DNA of 48,033 nt from CBDFHV01 sp965247705 (lineage in GTDB: Bacteria > Pseudomonadota > Alphaproteobacteria > Rhodospirillales > CAMCUA01), in contig CBDFHV010000043.1 of NCBI GenBank assembly GCA_965247705.1, positions 1 to 48,033 on the forward strand. Reading direction: 5' to 3'. Positions 16,530 to 23,456 of the stretch are shown piece after piece. The stretch's first letter is position 1; the number at the start of each line of letters is the position of its first letter. Under the pieces are notes generated by a model. It searched no databases. It was not told the DNA's origin and saw only the letters and a list, made by a program, of their open reading frames with translations. Made by a program: the position numbers and the translations under genes.

Positions 16530-16777
16530 CAGATGGTACCCATACGATCGCGTTTCCCGTTTCCTCGGCAGGAAGGGGCGCGCCGTCGATGCTGTCGCAT
16601 CGACAAGGGTCCCTGACGCCCCGAGGAAGCGGGAAACGCGACCCACAGGGCGGCCGACCGAGCTCCCCGGCGGCGTTGCGGGACGCTCGCGATGCGACAG
16701 CATCGCCGCGCGTCCCGCGCCTGGCCGGATGAACTCGGTCGGTCGTCGTATGGGTACCATCTGTTAGATTTGGACCA
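16513..16777. repeat. 265-bp palindromic mobile repeat (MITE) inserted at the 3' end of the first maoC gene
   Basis: A perfect 34-bp inverted repeat (16514-16547 and 16746-16779, beginning AGTGGTCCAAATCTAACAG) bounds it. Inside are a second inverted repeat (GCGTTTCCCG-TTCCTCGG type, about 16550-16568 and 16620-16639) and two small perfect hairpins, GTCGATGC-TGTC-GCATCGAC and GCGATGC-GACA-GCATCGC. CTTGTCC flanks it on both sides (16506-16512 and 16778-16784), the likely target duplication. It has no open frame that could encode a transposase. A degenerate relative lies at 4405-4552. It supplies a new in-frame stop for the upstream gene and separates two genes that would otherwise be 13 bp apart. 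Confidence 0.85.
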
Positions 16778-16802
16778 CTTGTCCGCTAAGGGGGGGCGTG
16801 CC

Positions 16803-17240
16803 ATGTACGAGATCAAGACCTGGGACGAGATCGGCGTCGGCGACCGGGTACAGATCGCCAAGACCATCACCGAAATGGATTCGGCGATGTACGGCGCCGC
16901 CACCGGCGACTTCGGGCCCGTCCACGTCGACCAGGGCTATGCCAGCAAGACCATGTTCGGCCAACGCATCGCCTCCGGTATCATGGTGGCCGGGATTTTC
17001 ACCTCGATCCTCACCAGCCACCTGGTCGGCATTGTTCCCGTGTCCATCGACGACCGGTTCTGGTTCACCGGCCCGGTCAAGTTCGGAGACACCCTCACCA
17101 TCGAAGTCTGGATCGCCAGCAAGAACGCCGACGACCGGACCATCGTCTGGGAGGCGAGCGCGACGAACCAGGCCGGCGACGAGGTCCTGAAGGCGCAAGC
17201 CACCCTCAAGTACCCCCGCCGTCCGCCGCCCCGTATCTGA
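16803..17240 (+). CDS. MaoC-family (R)-specific enoyl-CoA hydratase
   Basis: 145-residue hot-dog protein with the catalytic motif G35-D36-F37-G38-P39-V40-H41 followed by VDQGYAS, so Asp36 and His41 are present; the usual Asn is Gly. It hydrates trans-2-enoyl-CoA or related substrates. A run of seven G (16790-16796) upstream of the ATG at 16803 can act as ribosome-binding site. Before the 265-bp repeat inserted, its start lay 13 bp after the stop of the non-catalytic MaoC, so the two were one operon and likely one enzyme. It is followed by tautomerase genes on the same strand. Confidence 0.88.
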   Translation: MYEIKTWDEIGVGDRVQIAKTITEMDSAMYGAATGDFGPVHVDQGYASKTMFGQRIASGIMVAGIFTSILTSHLVGIVPVSIDDRFWFTGPVKFGDTLTIEVWIASKNADDRTIVWEASATNQAGDEVLKAQATLKYPRRPPPRI

Positions 17241-17297
17241 TACCGCGCCCCCGTTTCGGGTCCTCCCCAGTCCCTAAACGACGAAGGAATTTCAGCC

Positions 17298-17552
17298 ATG
17301 CCGCTGGTTTACGTTTACGGCTACAAGCGACCGATCGCCAAGCGACGCCAGCTTGTGCGCGAGGTCACGGAGGCCACCTGCAGGGCCTATGACGTGCCGC
17401 CCGAAATCGTGACCGTCTATCTGATGGACGTGGAGCGCGACAGCGCCGCCCACGCCGGAGAGTTGGCCTCGGACGCTGTGAGGAGGCTCCAAAAAACCGG
17501 GAAGAAGCCGAGGACCACCCGGAATGCCAAGACCAGCCCACGTCAGCCATAG
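17298..17552 (+). CDS. 4-oxalocrotonate tautomerase-like subunit 1
   Basis: 84 residues. The protein begins MPLVYVYGYKR, giving after Met removal the N-terminal proline that is the general base in the tautomerase superfamily, with a nearby Arg (R10 of the mature chain). The family pattern KRRQLVREVTEATCRAYDVPPEIVTVYLMDV follows. A Lys/Arg-rich tail of about 20 residues is extra. A GAAGGA ribosome-binding site precedes the start. A homologous second gene begins 10 bp after its stop, so the product may be one half of a hetero-oligomer. Confidence 0.82.
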   Translation: MPLVYVYGYKRPIAKRRQLVREVTEATCRAYDVPPEIVTVYLMDVERDSAAHAGELASDAVRRLQKTGKKPRTTRNAKTSPRQP

Positions 17553-17562
17553 GGAGACCGCC

Positions 17563-17790
17563 ATGCCGCAAGTCTTTTTTTACGGCTTCAAGCGCAGCGA
17601 GCGGAAACGCCGCCAGCTCGCCAGCGACCTCACGGATGCCGTCTGCCGGGCCTATGACGTGGCGCCCGAGGACGTCGCGGTGAACATCTTCAGCATCCCC
17701 AAGGACCGCATCGCCCACGGCGGCGTCCTCGCTTCGGATGGCGGCGTCAAGACCCAGCCGAAGGACGAGCGCATGGTGCACGAATACTAA
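17563..17790 (+). CDS. 4-oxalocrotonate tautomerase-like subunit 2
   Basis: 75 residues beginning MPQVFFYGFKR, again with Pro at position 2 and Arg in the same place as subunit 1; KRRQLASDLTDAVCRAYDVAPEDVAVNIF is clearly paralogous to it. AGGGAG lies upstream of the ATG at 17563. The Gly-Gly (AHGGVLASDGG) matches the 4-OT C-terminal region better than in subunit 1. Tandem alpha/beta pairs of this kind form heterohexamers in trans-3-chloroacrylic acid dehalogenase; a similar arrangement is inferred. It converges on the aminotransferase gene with a 12-bp gap. Confidence 0.82.
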   Translation: MPQVFFYGFKRSERKRRQLASDLTDAVCRAYDVAPEDVAVNIFSIPKDRIAHGGVLASDGGVKTQPKDERMVHEY

Positions 17791-17802
17791 ATCGCCTTGG
17801 TA

Positions 17803-19224
17803 TCAAGCACCCAGGAACGCGCTCTCGAACACCGAAAGGGATTGGTCGAACACGTCGATCCCGAAATCGATTTCCTCTTCCGTGATGGTAAAGGGTGGCC
17901 CGACCTTGATCGTATTGGGAACGAAGCCGCCCAGATAGAGGCCGCGCTTGACGTTCTCCCGGGCGACGAAGTTGTTCGGATGGTTGGCGATATCGCCACA
18001 GAATCCGGTGAAGCGATCCTCCTCGATGACGGGCTCTCCGGCCTCGTTGACCAGATCCACGGTGTGATACAAGCCGCGGCCGCCGACGCGACCGATGCAC
18101 GGATGACGGTCCGCGAGGTCGCGCAGTTTGTCCTCCAGGTAGTGACCGAGCCGTTCAACGCGCTCGGGCACCCCCAGTTCCATCATCGCCTCCAGGGTGC
18201 CGACGATCGATGCGCAAACCAGGGCGTGCGCATCGTGGGTGCTGCCGCTCCACCAGCGGCCGCGATCGAAGTACTCGCCGATGGCTTTGCTGGCGACGAC
18301 GCCGCCAACCGGCAGCGCGCAGCCGTTGATACTTTTTCCCACCGCCATCAGGTCCGGCTCCAACCCGTCGTAGCCCTGGTAGGCGAACCACTTCCCCAGG
18401 CGGCCGAATCCGGTCATCACCTCATCGTCGATCCACAGGAAACCGTACTTCTTCGACAGCGCGCGAAGTTCCGGCAGGTAGCGGTCATGGGGCAGGTAGC
18501 CGGCCGCCCCGAACATGGTTTCGGTGATTACCGCGGCAATGCTATCGGGGCCTGCCGCTTGAATGATCTGCTCCGTTGCGACAAGCGACGGCAAGGGCCC
18601 GTTTCCATCCCAGTCATGGAACTCCGGCGCCGGAATGGTGACGAATCCCGGGGTCGGAAAGCCCGGCACGTCGAGGACCTGGTCGGGGTGGCCTTCGGGC
18701 GTAATATTTCCCCTGTATCCTCGTAGTTGCGTCGCACCGATTGTCATCCCATGAAACGAATGAACCTGGGTCAGGATGATGGGACGTCCCGTATAAAGGC
18801 GGGCCATCGCAAGGGCGCATTCCACACCCTCGGTGCCCGAGGAAAGGATGCGCAAACGCCCGGCCCAACTGCTTTCCCCGCCCAGGATGTCCTCGATCAC
18901 CAGCTTCGCCGCCCGCGCCCGGTAGTCCGTGGCCAAGCCGAAGAACACGTGACCGTACCGCTCCATGGCGGTTTTGATTTCGCCGTGCACGGCCGGATGG
19001 CGGTGGCCCATGCTGTCGGAAACGAGCTGGCTCTGGAAATCCAGCAATCGCGTGCCGTCCGCCAGGTAAATGTAGTTTCCGTCCGTCCGTTCGACGCCGG
19101 TGAAGACGTACTCGGACTGGGCCTGCACGTTGTGAAGATAGTATGCCCGGTCCCAGCGTTCGATCTCCGCCCAGTCAATGGCCGGGGTGGACCCGCCGCG
19201 CTTCGGCGATGCTGTCGAGCTCAT
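17803..19224 (-). CDS. class III PLP-dependent aminotransferase
   Basis: 473 residues, fold type I. The PLP phosphate loop is SSGTEG (128-133), the Asp contacting the pyridine N lies in WIDDEV (265-269), and the Schiff-base lysine is K297 (AVGKSINGCALPVGG). The family normally transfers an amino group from an omega-amino acid, diamine or beta-amino acid to pyruvate or 2-oxoglutarate. The ATG at 19224 follows AGGGGGAACC. It is alone on its strand, convergent with the tautomerases, with the dapA relic and mobile elements upstream. It could consume an amine produced by the oxidase or decarboxylase genes nearby; that is inference. Confidence 0.9.
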   Translation of the reverse strand: MSSTASPKRGGSTPAIDWAEIERWDRAYYLHNVQAQSEYVFTGVERTDGNYIYLADGTRLLDFQSQLVSDSMGHRHPAVHGEIKTAMERYGHVFFGLATDYRARAAKLVIEDILGGESSWAGRLRILSSGTEGVECALAMARLYTGRPIILTQVHSFHGMTIGATQLRGYRGNITPEGHPDQVLDVPGFPTPGFVTIPAPEFHDWDGNGPLPSLVATEQIIQAAGPDSIAAVITETMFGAAGYLPHDRYLPELRALSKKYGFLWIDDEVMTGFGRLGKWFAYQGYDGLEPDLMAVGKSINGCALPVGGVVASKAIGEYFDRGRWWSGSTHDAHALVCASIVGTLEAMMELGVPERVERLGHYLEDKLRDLADRHPCIGRVGGRGLYHTVDLVNEAGEPVIEEDRFTGFCGDIANHPNNFVARENVKRGLYLGGFVPNTIKVGPPFTITEEEIDFGIDVFDQSLSVFESAFLGA

Positions 19225-19365
19225 GGTTGGTTCCCCCTGGTTTGCGTTAGCGGTTCGCATATTTCCGGCGATGCGCTTGATTTTCGCCAAATTACCAGCA
19301 CTCGGCCACCTGTACCAGCGATGGGCCCCGCGGTCATCGGCGTCCCGGTACGTGGTGCCACTGTT

Positions 19366-19529
19366 GGTGGCCGGGTCCGCGACCCCATCCGCCCCCTGAA
19401 TGCCGCCCAAACCCGTCGGGTGCGCGACGTGCTGGTGGCCATGGGCTTGCTGGCGGAGAAGGCGCCCGGCCGGACCCACTTGTCGTGCCAGAGAGGCTCG
19501 AGAGACTTGGGGTTTACCATCCAGTCGAG
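19366..19529 (+). pseudogene. relic of a second DapA-family gene (3' end only)
   Basis: The translated stretch GGRVRDPIRPLNAAQTRRVRDVLVAMGLL matches residues near the C-terminus of the DapA-like protein at 9253-10164 (GGRVRDPIRPLDAAQTRQVRDVLVSMGLL). Similarity continues past the gene into the short repeat (GTGCCAG, CTCGAGAG, CCATCCAG). Nothing upstream resembles the rest of the gene. It is a decayed paralog or a duplicated fragment lying between the aminotransferase start and mobile elements. Confidence 0.8.
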
Positions 19530-19531
19530 AA

Positions 19532-19630
19532 CTAGTGTTGCGATTCTAACATTTGGTTCCTGAGCCCGGGGGTGAAGGTCGCAGTTTGCGTAGATTTAAT
19601 GGGAACGAAATGCCTCGATCGGAACACTAG
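19532..19630. repeat. 99-bp MITE, copy 1
   Basis: Identical to 44642-44740 except for one base (C at 19613, T at 44723). The ends are imperfect inverted repeats: CTAGTGTTGCGATTC inward from the left and CTAGTGTTCCGATCG inward from the right, both bounded by CTAG. It has no coding capacity. The right-hand CTAG (19627-19630) also serves as the target duplication of the adjoining IS1380-family element. Confidence 0.88.
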
Positions 19631-21236
19631 TCCGGATTTGTCACGAACGTTTCTAAAGTAACGGTTTTTGTTGTCTTGGTGGCGTTTTCGGATTGCGTTG
19701 AGGGCGCTTTGGCCGGTTGCGGGGCATCGCGGCGGCCTGGCCGCGTTTCGTGGACGGTTTTGGCGGTTTCGAGGCATGCTGAATGGTGCGCTGTCGCTGC
19801 GCGTGACGGGGCTTGTGTTGTCTTGGCGGCGGTCTATCCGGGCTTGAGCCGTGCGGCGGCGAGATGGAACAGGGCCTTGTCCGGGCAGGCGGTCGATAGA
19901 TGCAGGCGGACGCGCCGTGTGTTGCGGATGACGACGGCGCCGATGTTCAGCAGCTTGAGGCGGATGGTGCCGGCCTGGGCGCGGGCCATGTCGGTGCGCT
20001 GGAGGGCGAGGCGGCGGATCGCCTCGATCAGGCTGTAGGCGAGCGACGCGGCGATCAGGCGGAACTGGTTGGGCCACCAGTCGTGACACGAGGTGCGGTC
20101 GGCGAACAGGTCGAGCTGCTGTTCCTTGATGCGGTTTTCCATCTCGCCACGCTGGCAGTAGAGGCGGTCGTAAAGCGACCGGCCGTCGCCTTCGAGGTTG
20201 GTCACTACATAGCGCGGGTTGGCGCCCTTGGCGCCGTGCTCGAGGCGCGCGATCACGCGGCGGCGCCTGGTCCATGTCTTGGCGCCGTAGCGGAGTTCGG
20301 CGAACAGGCGCTGCTTCTCGCCGTTGTGCCGATACGCCGCCTCGGCCGCGGCCATCGCCGGCTCGGCATCCCGGTTGAGGCGCGCGTTCTTGGCCAGGCC
20401 GACGATGTAGCCGACATCATGGCGCTCGCACCACGACAGCATCTTGTGCCGGCAGAAGCCTGAATCGGCGCGCAGGATGATGCGCACATCCGGCCAGACC
20501 TCTCGTAAACGCCCGACCAACAGGGCCAGGATCGCCCAGGCATGCTTGGCGCCATCGACGTTCGACGGCCTCAGGTAGCTGACCAAAAGGCGGTCGCCGC
20601 AAAAGACATAGAGCGGCAGGAAGCAGTAGTGATCGTAATAGCCATGGAAGAAGCGCCCCACCTGGTGCCCATGCACCGCATCGTCGGTGGCGTCGAAGTC
20701 CAGCACCAGCTCCTTCGGCGCCCGATCGAACGCGGCGATGAAGGCCTCGACCATGGACACATGCGCCGCCCACGCCCAGGCCCGGTCCGCCGCCCGATCA
20801 AGCCGGCCGACGGTCGACGGGCTGGCAAGACGCCGGTCGCGCCCGACCGCCGTCTGCAGCGCCAGGTCGTCGCGCAAACCGGCATGGTCATTGACGTCTT
20901 CGTGGCCCAGCGCGATCGCGTACACCCGCTGGCGCAGCAACGCCACAAGCCGGCGCGCCACCTTGCCCGCCTGGCGCCCGTCGTCGAGCCGGCGCGCCAA
21001 GCCCGACAGCAAGCCGAGCCGGCGGTCCGCTAAAGCCAGAAGCGGCGCCCCGCCGTGCGACGAGATATCGCCGCCGGCAAAATCCGCCTCGACCCGACGA
21101 CCGCAACAGCGTGGAAATTCGATCTTCGAAAGGGTACAATCCGTCACCGCCGTTCCCCTGCGTTTGACACAGTCTAAGCACCTGAATCATAACGCATATT
21201 AGGGGGCGGCGGTGACCTTTTCGTGAATCTTTCGGG
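19631..21236 (-). mobile_element. complete IS1380-family element, 1606 bp
   Basis: It is flanked by CTAG on both sides (19627-19630 and 21237-21240). The ends read inward TCCGGATTTGTCACGAACG (left) and CCCGAAAGATTCACGAAAAG (right), related to the CCCGAATTATTCACGG end of the elements at 1-1193 and 33342-34940. It contains one transposase gene. It inserted exactly in the terminal CTAG of the 99-bp MITE. Confidence 0.9.
19834..21147 (-). CDS. IS1380-family transposase
   Basis: 437 residues, full length. Family blocks: DISSHGGAPLLALADRRLGLL near the N-terminus, a first catalytic Asp region ELVLDFDATDDAVHGHQ, the second in ILRADSGFCRH, and a C-terminal RGEMENRIKEQQLDLFADRTSCH block carrying the catalytic Glu. 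It is a distant relative of the 446-residue transposase at 33462-34802, not a copy. It appears intact, so the element may be active. Confidence 0.92.
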   Translation of the reverse strand: MTDCTLSKIEFPRCCGRRVEADFAGGDISSHGGAPLLALADRRLGLLSGLARRLDDGRQAGKVARRLVALLRQRVYAIALGHEDVNDHAGLRDDLALQTAVGRDRRLASPSTVGRLDRAADRAWAWAAHVSMVEAFIAAFDRAPKELVLDFDATDDAVHGHQVGRFFHGYYDHYCFLPLYVFCGDRLLVSYLRPSNVDGAKHAWAILALLVGRLREVWPDVRIILRADSGFCRHKMLSWCERHDVGYIVGLAKNARLNRDAEPAMAAAEAAYRHNGEKQRLFAELRYGAKTWTRRRRVIARLEHGAKGANPRYVVTNLEGDGRSLYDRLYCQRGEMENRIKEQQLDLFADRTSCHDWWPNQFRLIAASLAYSLIEAIRRLALQRTDMARAQAGTIRLKLLNIGAVVIRNTRRVRLHLSTACPDKALFHLAAARLKPG

Positions 21237-21605
21237 CTAGCCCCTCCACTCGACAATTGCGTTTGGTGTCCAATTAACCGTGTCCTGTCATCCGCATGTC
21301 CCTTTCTTCGCGTACGTCCACCACGGACGAAGGGTCACGGGCCGTGCGGTGTCACGCGCACGAACCGATCAGGATCGGAGCATGGGAAGCACGGGCGTAA
21401 CCGCCGCGACACCTTCAAGCAGAAACGTGCTGCCGCCGTGGCCGAGCGGCGCGAATTGATGGCCTGAGAATCTTTGCCAGCAACGTTCCCACGTCTCGCA
21501 ATATTGGTCTGACCGAGCCATGTGGCGGCGTTCGCGCCGGAACATTGCTCCTTTGCCTTTGCGGCCGGCGGAGTCATGCTGGGCCGACTTGGAAACCGGA
21601 CATCG
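21237..21605. other. intergenic region, no gene recognised
   Basis: Apart from the CTAG target duplication at 21237-21240, this stretch shows no recognisable gene, repeat or RNA. It presumably holds the promoter of the ATP-grasp gene. An in-frame upstream ATG at 21522 would extend that protein by 28 residues, with no sign of conservation. Confidence 0.4.
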
Positions 21606-22925
21606 ATGGAAGAGGCCATGGGCGAGACAGAGGGGGACCGGCCGGCGAGACGGGGACGGGCGCTGGTGCTGGGGACGGAGCATCCACGCAGCGCCGGGGT
21701 CGTGCGCTCGCTGGCCGCCAACGGGGTAACGGTCGACGTCGCCGACCACTGCCAGCCGCCGACGGCGCTGTGGCGCGGGTCGCGGCACATCCGCGAGCGT
21801 TACGTCCTGAACGAGGACAGGGACGCGGCGCTGGCCGGGCTGCTGCGCCTCGGCGCCGCCGGCGGCGGTCTTCTGATCCCGACCAACGACCATTACCTGA
21901 TTCTGGCGTCGCGGCACCACGCCGAGTTGTCTCGGGTGTTCACGGTGACCGTACCGCCGTGGCCGGTGCTGGAGCCACTGATGGACAAAGTCGAGGCCTC
22001 GCGGTTGGCCATCGAGGCTGGCATCGAGGCGCCGCGCCAGTTCCGGCCCGAGGATGCGAAGTCGCTGGAACGGGTGCTGGCCGGCCTCGACTTCACCGAG
22101 CATGCCTACGTGCTGAAAATCCGCATGTGGGACAGCGGCGCCGCCGACGAACGCACCCTGCGCCGGGTCGCCCTGGCGGGTACGGATGCCGAAACCGCCC
22201 GCGCGCGTTGCGAGCGCATCCGCGCCGACACCGGCGAGTACCCGGTGATCGAGGAGGTGGTAGTCGGCGGCGCCGAACGCTGCATCGGCGTCTCCATGGT
22301 GGTCGACAGGAACCACGAGCCAGTGGTCGCCTACTGCGTGCGCCGGCTGAAGTTGCAGCTCTATTCGGCGGGCAAGTTCAAGCACCCCTACGAGCTCGGC
22401 GCCAACGCCTACTGCGAAAGCGTCGACGATGCGGAGGCCATTGAACTTGCCACGCGCTTCGTCCGCCACGTCGGTTATACCGGCGCCATCACCGTCGAGC
22501 TGAAGCGCGACGCCCGCGACGGGCGGCTGCGGTTCATCAAGGCCGACTGCCGTTTCGTCCGCGCCACCCGGCTGTCGACGGCGCTCGGCCTCGACATGCC
22601 GGCGGCGCTCTGCGACGTCTATTCGGGCAGCAACGCGCGGCGCACCTACCCGGCGACGTATCCGAGCGGCGTTAAGTGGCTGTGGCTGGAGGCCTACGCC
22701 TATTCCCTATGGAAGAACCGGCGCGACATAGGCTTCCTGCGAGAAGTTCTCAACCTGGCGGGCCGCGCCGCCCGCGTCGGCGCCTGGGCCTACTTCGACT
22801 GGCGCGACCCGATGCCCGCCGTCATCCTGGCGATGACCGTGCGGCGGCGCCTCAAGCTGCTGGAAAACCCCCAGGCCCGCACCCACGCCGCCGCGGGACG
22901 CATGGAGCGAGCGGTTTCCGGATAA
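21606..22925 (+). CDS. ATP-grasp family ligase-like protein
   Basis: About 439 residues from the ATG at 21606, or 435 from 21618, which has GGAAGAGG upstream. It begins with a PreATP-grasp Rossmann-like segment (RALVLGTEHPRSAGVVRSLAANGV). An ATP-grasp region follows, with PPWPVLEPLMDKVEASRLAIEAGIEAPRQF (typical of carbamoyl-phosphate synthase-like and biotin carboxylase-like domains), HAYVLKIRMWD, EYPVIEEVVVGG, and the C-terminal GAITVELKRDARDGRLRFIKADCRF, where metal ligands usually sit (here E and D, with Lys-Ala in place of the usual E-x-N). Such proteins join a carboxylate to an amine or thiol using ATP. The substrate is unknown. It stands alone on its strand, near an orphan XRE regulator. 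Confidence 0.78.
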   Translation: MEEAMGETEGDRPARRGRALVLGTEHPRSAGVVRSLAANGVTVDVADHCQPPTALWRGSRHIRERYVLNEDRDAALAGLLRLGAAGGGLLIPTNDHYLILASRHHAELSRVFTVTVPPWPVLEPLMDKVEASRLAIEAGIEAPRQFRPEDAKSLERVLAGLDFTEHAYVLKIRMWDSGAADERTLRRVALAGTDAETARARCERIRADTGEYPVIEEVVVGGAERCIGVSMVVDRNHEPVVAYCVRRLKLQLYSAGKFKHPYELGANAYCESVDDAEAIELATRFVRHVGYTGAITVELKRDARDGRLRFIKADCRFVRATRLSTALGLDMPAALCDVYSGSNARRTYPATYPSGVKWLWLEAYAYSLWKNRRDIGFLREVLNLAGRAARVGAWAYFDWRDPMPAVILAMTVRRRLKLLENPQARTHAAAGRMERAVSG

Positions 22926-22960
22926 GGGCGATGCCTTCCGGGTACGGATGCGGGCGCCCA

Positions 22961-22991
22961 CTTTCCCTCTCCCCAGGGGGAGGAGGGAAAG
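22961..22991. repeat. pyrimidine/purine inverted repeat downstream of the ATP-grasp gene
   Basis: CTTTCCCTCTCCCC (22961-22974) pairs with GGGGGAGGAGGGAAAG (22976-22991) almost without a loop. It lies between two convergent genes and resembles common intergenic palindromes of proteobacteria. It could also end transcription, although no clear T run follows. Confidence 0.5.
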
Positions 22992-23064
22992 GTAAGGGGA
23001 GAAAAACAGGAGAAGGTTATGGGGACATGACGGTAATCGCGGCTGGTCATCCCCTCCCCTCTTC

Positions 23065-23373
23065 TCACTTTCGTTTTGACGGCGCAGGCTCGAATTCGAC
23101 CTTCATCCGATAGCCAAGCACGCGTGCATATTCTTCGACGATGGCAAGGCGTGGCGAAACGCTGCTGCCGACGCTCTCCAACCGTGAGATATTGCTTTTC
23201 TTGGTGCCCAGAAGTTCGGCCATTTGCTCCTGGGTTTTGCCCGCGGCTGCGCGCATGGCGATCATATTGCGTTTTATGGCAAAGGCCGGGGCGGCTTTTT
23301 CATAAGCAGCCTTCACGTCCGGGTTATTCAAGGCTTCGCCCTTAAAGCCCTCCAGTGTGGGTCGGTTCGTCAT
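23065..23373 (-). CDS. XRE-family HTH protein, antitoxin-like
   Basis: 102 residues. The N-terminal part (TLEGFKGEALNNPDVKAAYEKAAPAFAIKRNMIAMR) is typical of HigA-type antitoxins. The helix-turn-helix is AAAGKTQEQMAELLGTKKSNISRLES, with conserved Q, A and S positions. No complete toxin gene is adjacent; a short frame just upstream (23342-23413) may be what remains of one. It is downstream of the decarboxylase on the same strand and could instead be a stand-alone regulator. Confidence 0.8.
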   Translation of the reverse strand: MTNRPTLEGFKGEALNNPDVKAAYEKAAPAFAIKRNMIAMRAAAGKTQEQMAELLGTKKSNISRLESVGSSVSPRLAIVEEYARVLGYRMKVEFEPAPSKRK

Positions 23374-23413
23374 TGTCCGTTACTTCCTGCATACGTTTTT
23401 GTGCCAAGTGCAT
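23342..23413 (-). pseudogene. short frame overlapping the XRE gene, possible toxin remnant
   Basis: A 23-codon frame (MHLAQKRMQEVTDNDEPTHT and so on) overlaps the XRE start at 23373 in the way toxin ends overlap antitoxin starts. The frame stays open upstream (PEVVTGLRQLIAG) until it merges into the end of the decarboxylase gene. It is too short to assign. The proposal of a 5'-deleted toxin gene is inference only. Confidence 0.22.
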
Positions 23414-23456
23414 TCCAGCAATGAGTTGTCGAAGCCCGGTGACGACTTCTGGACAG

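Noticed and set aside
16513..16777. The palindromic region as an integron attC site, tRNA or riboswitch
   Set aside because: The perfect 34-bp terminal repeats, the flanking CTTGTCC duplication and the second decayed copy fit a MITE. No integrase, tRNA cloverleaf or aptamer core is visible.
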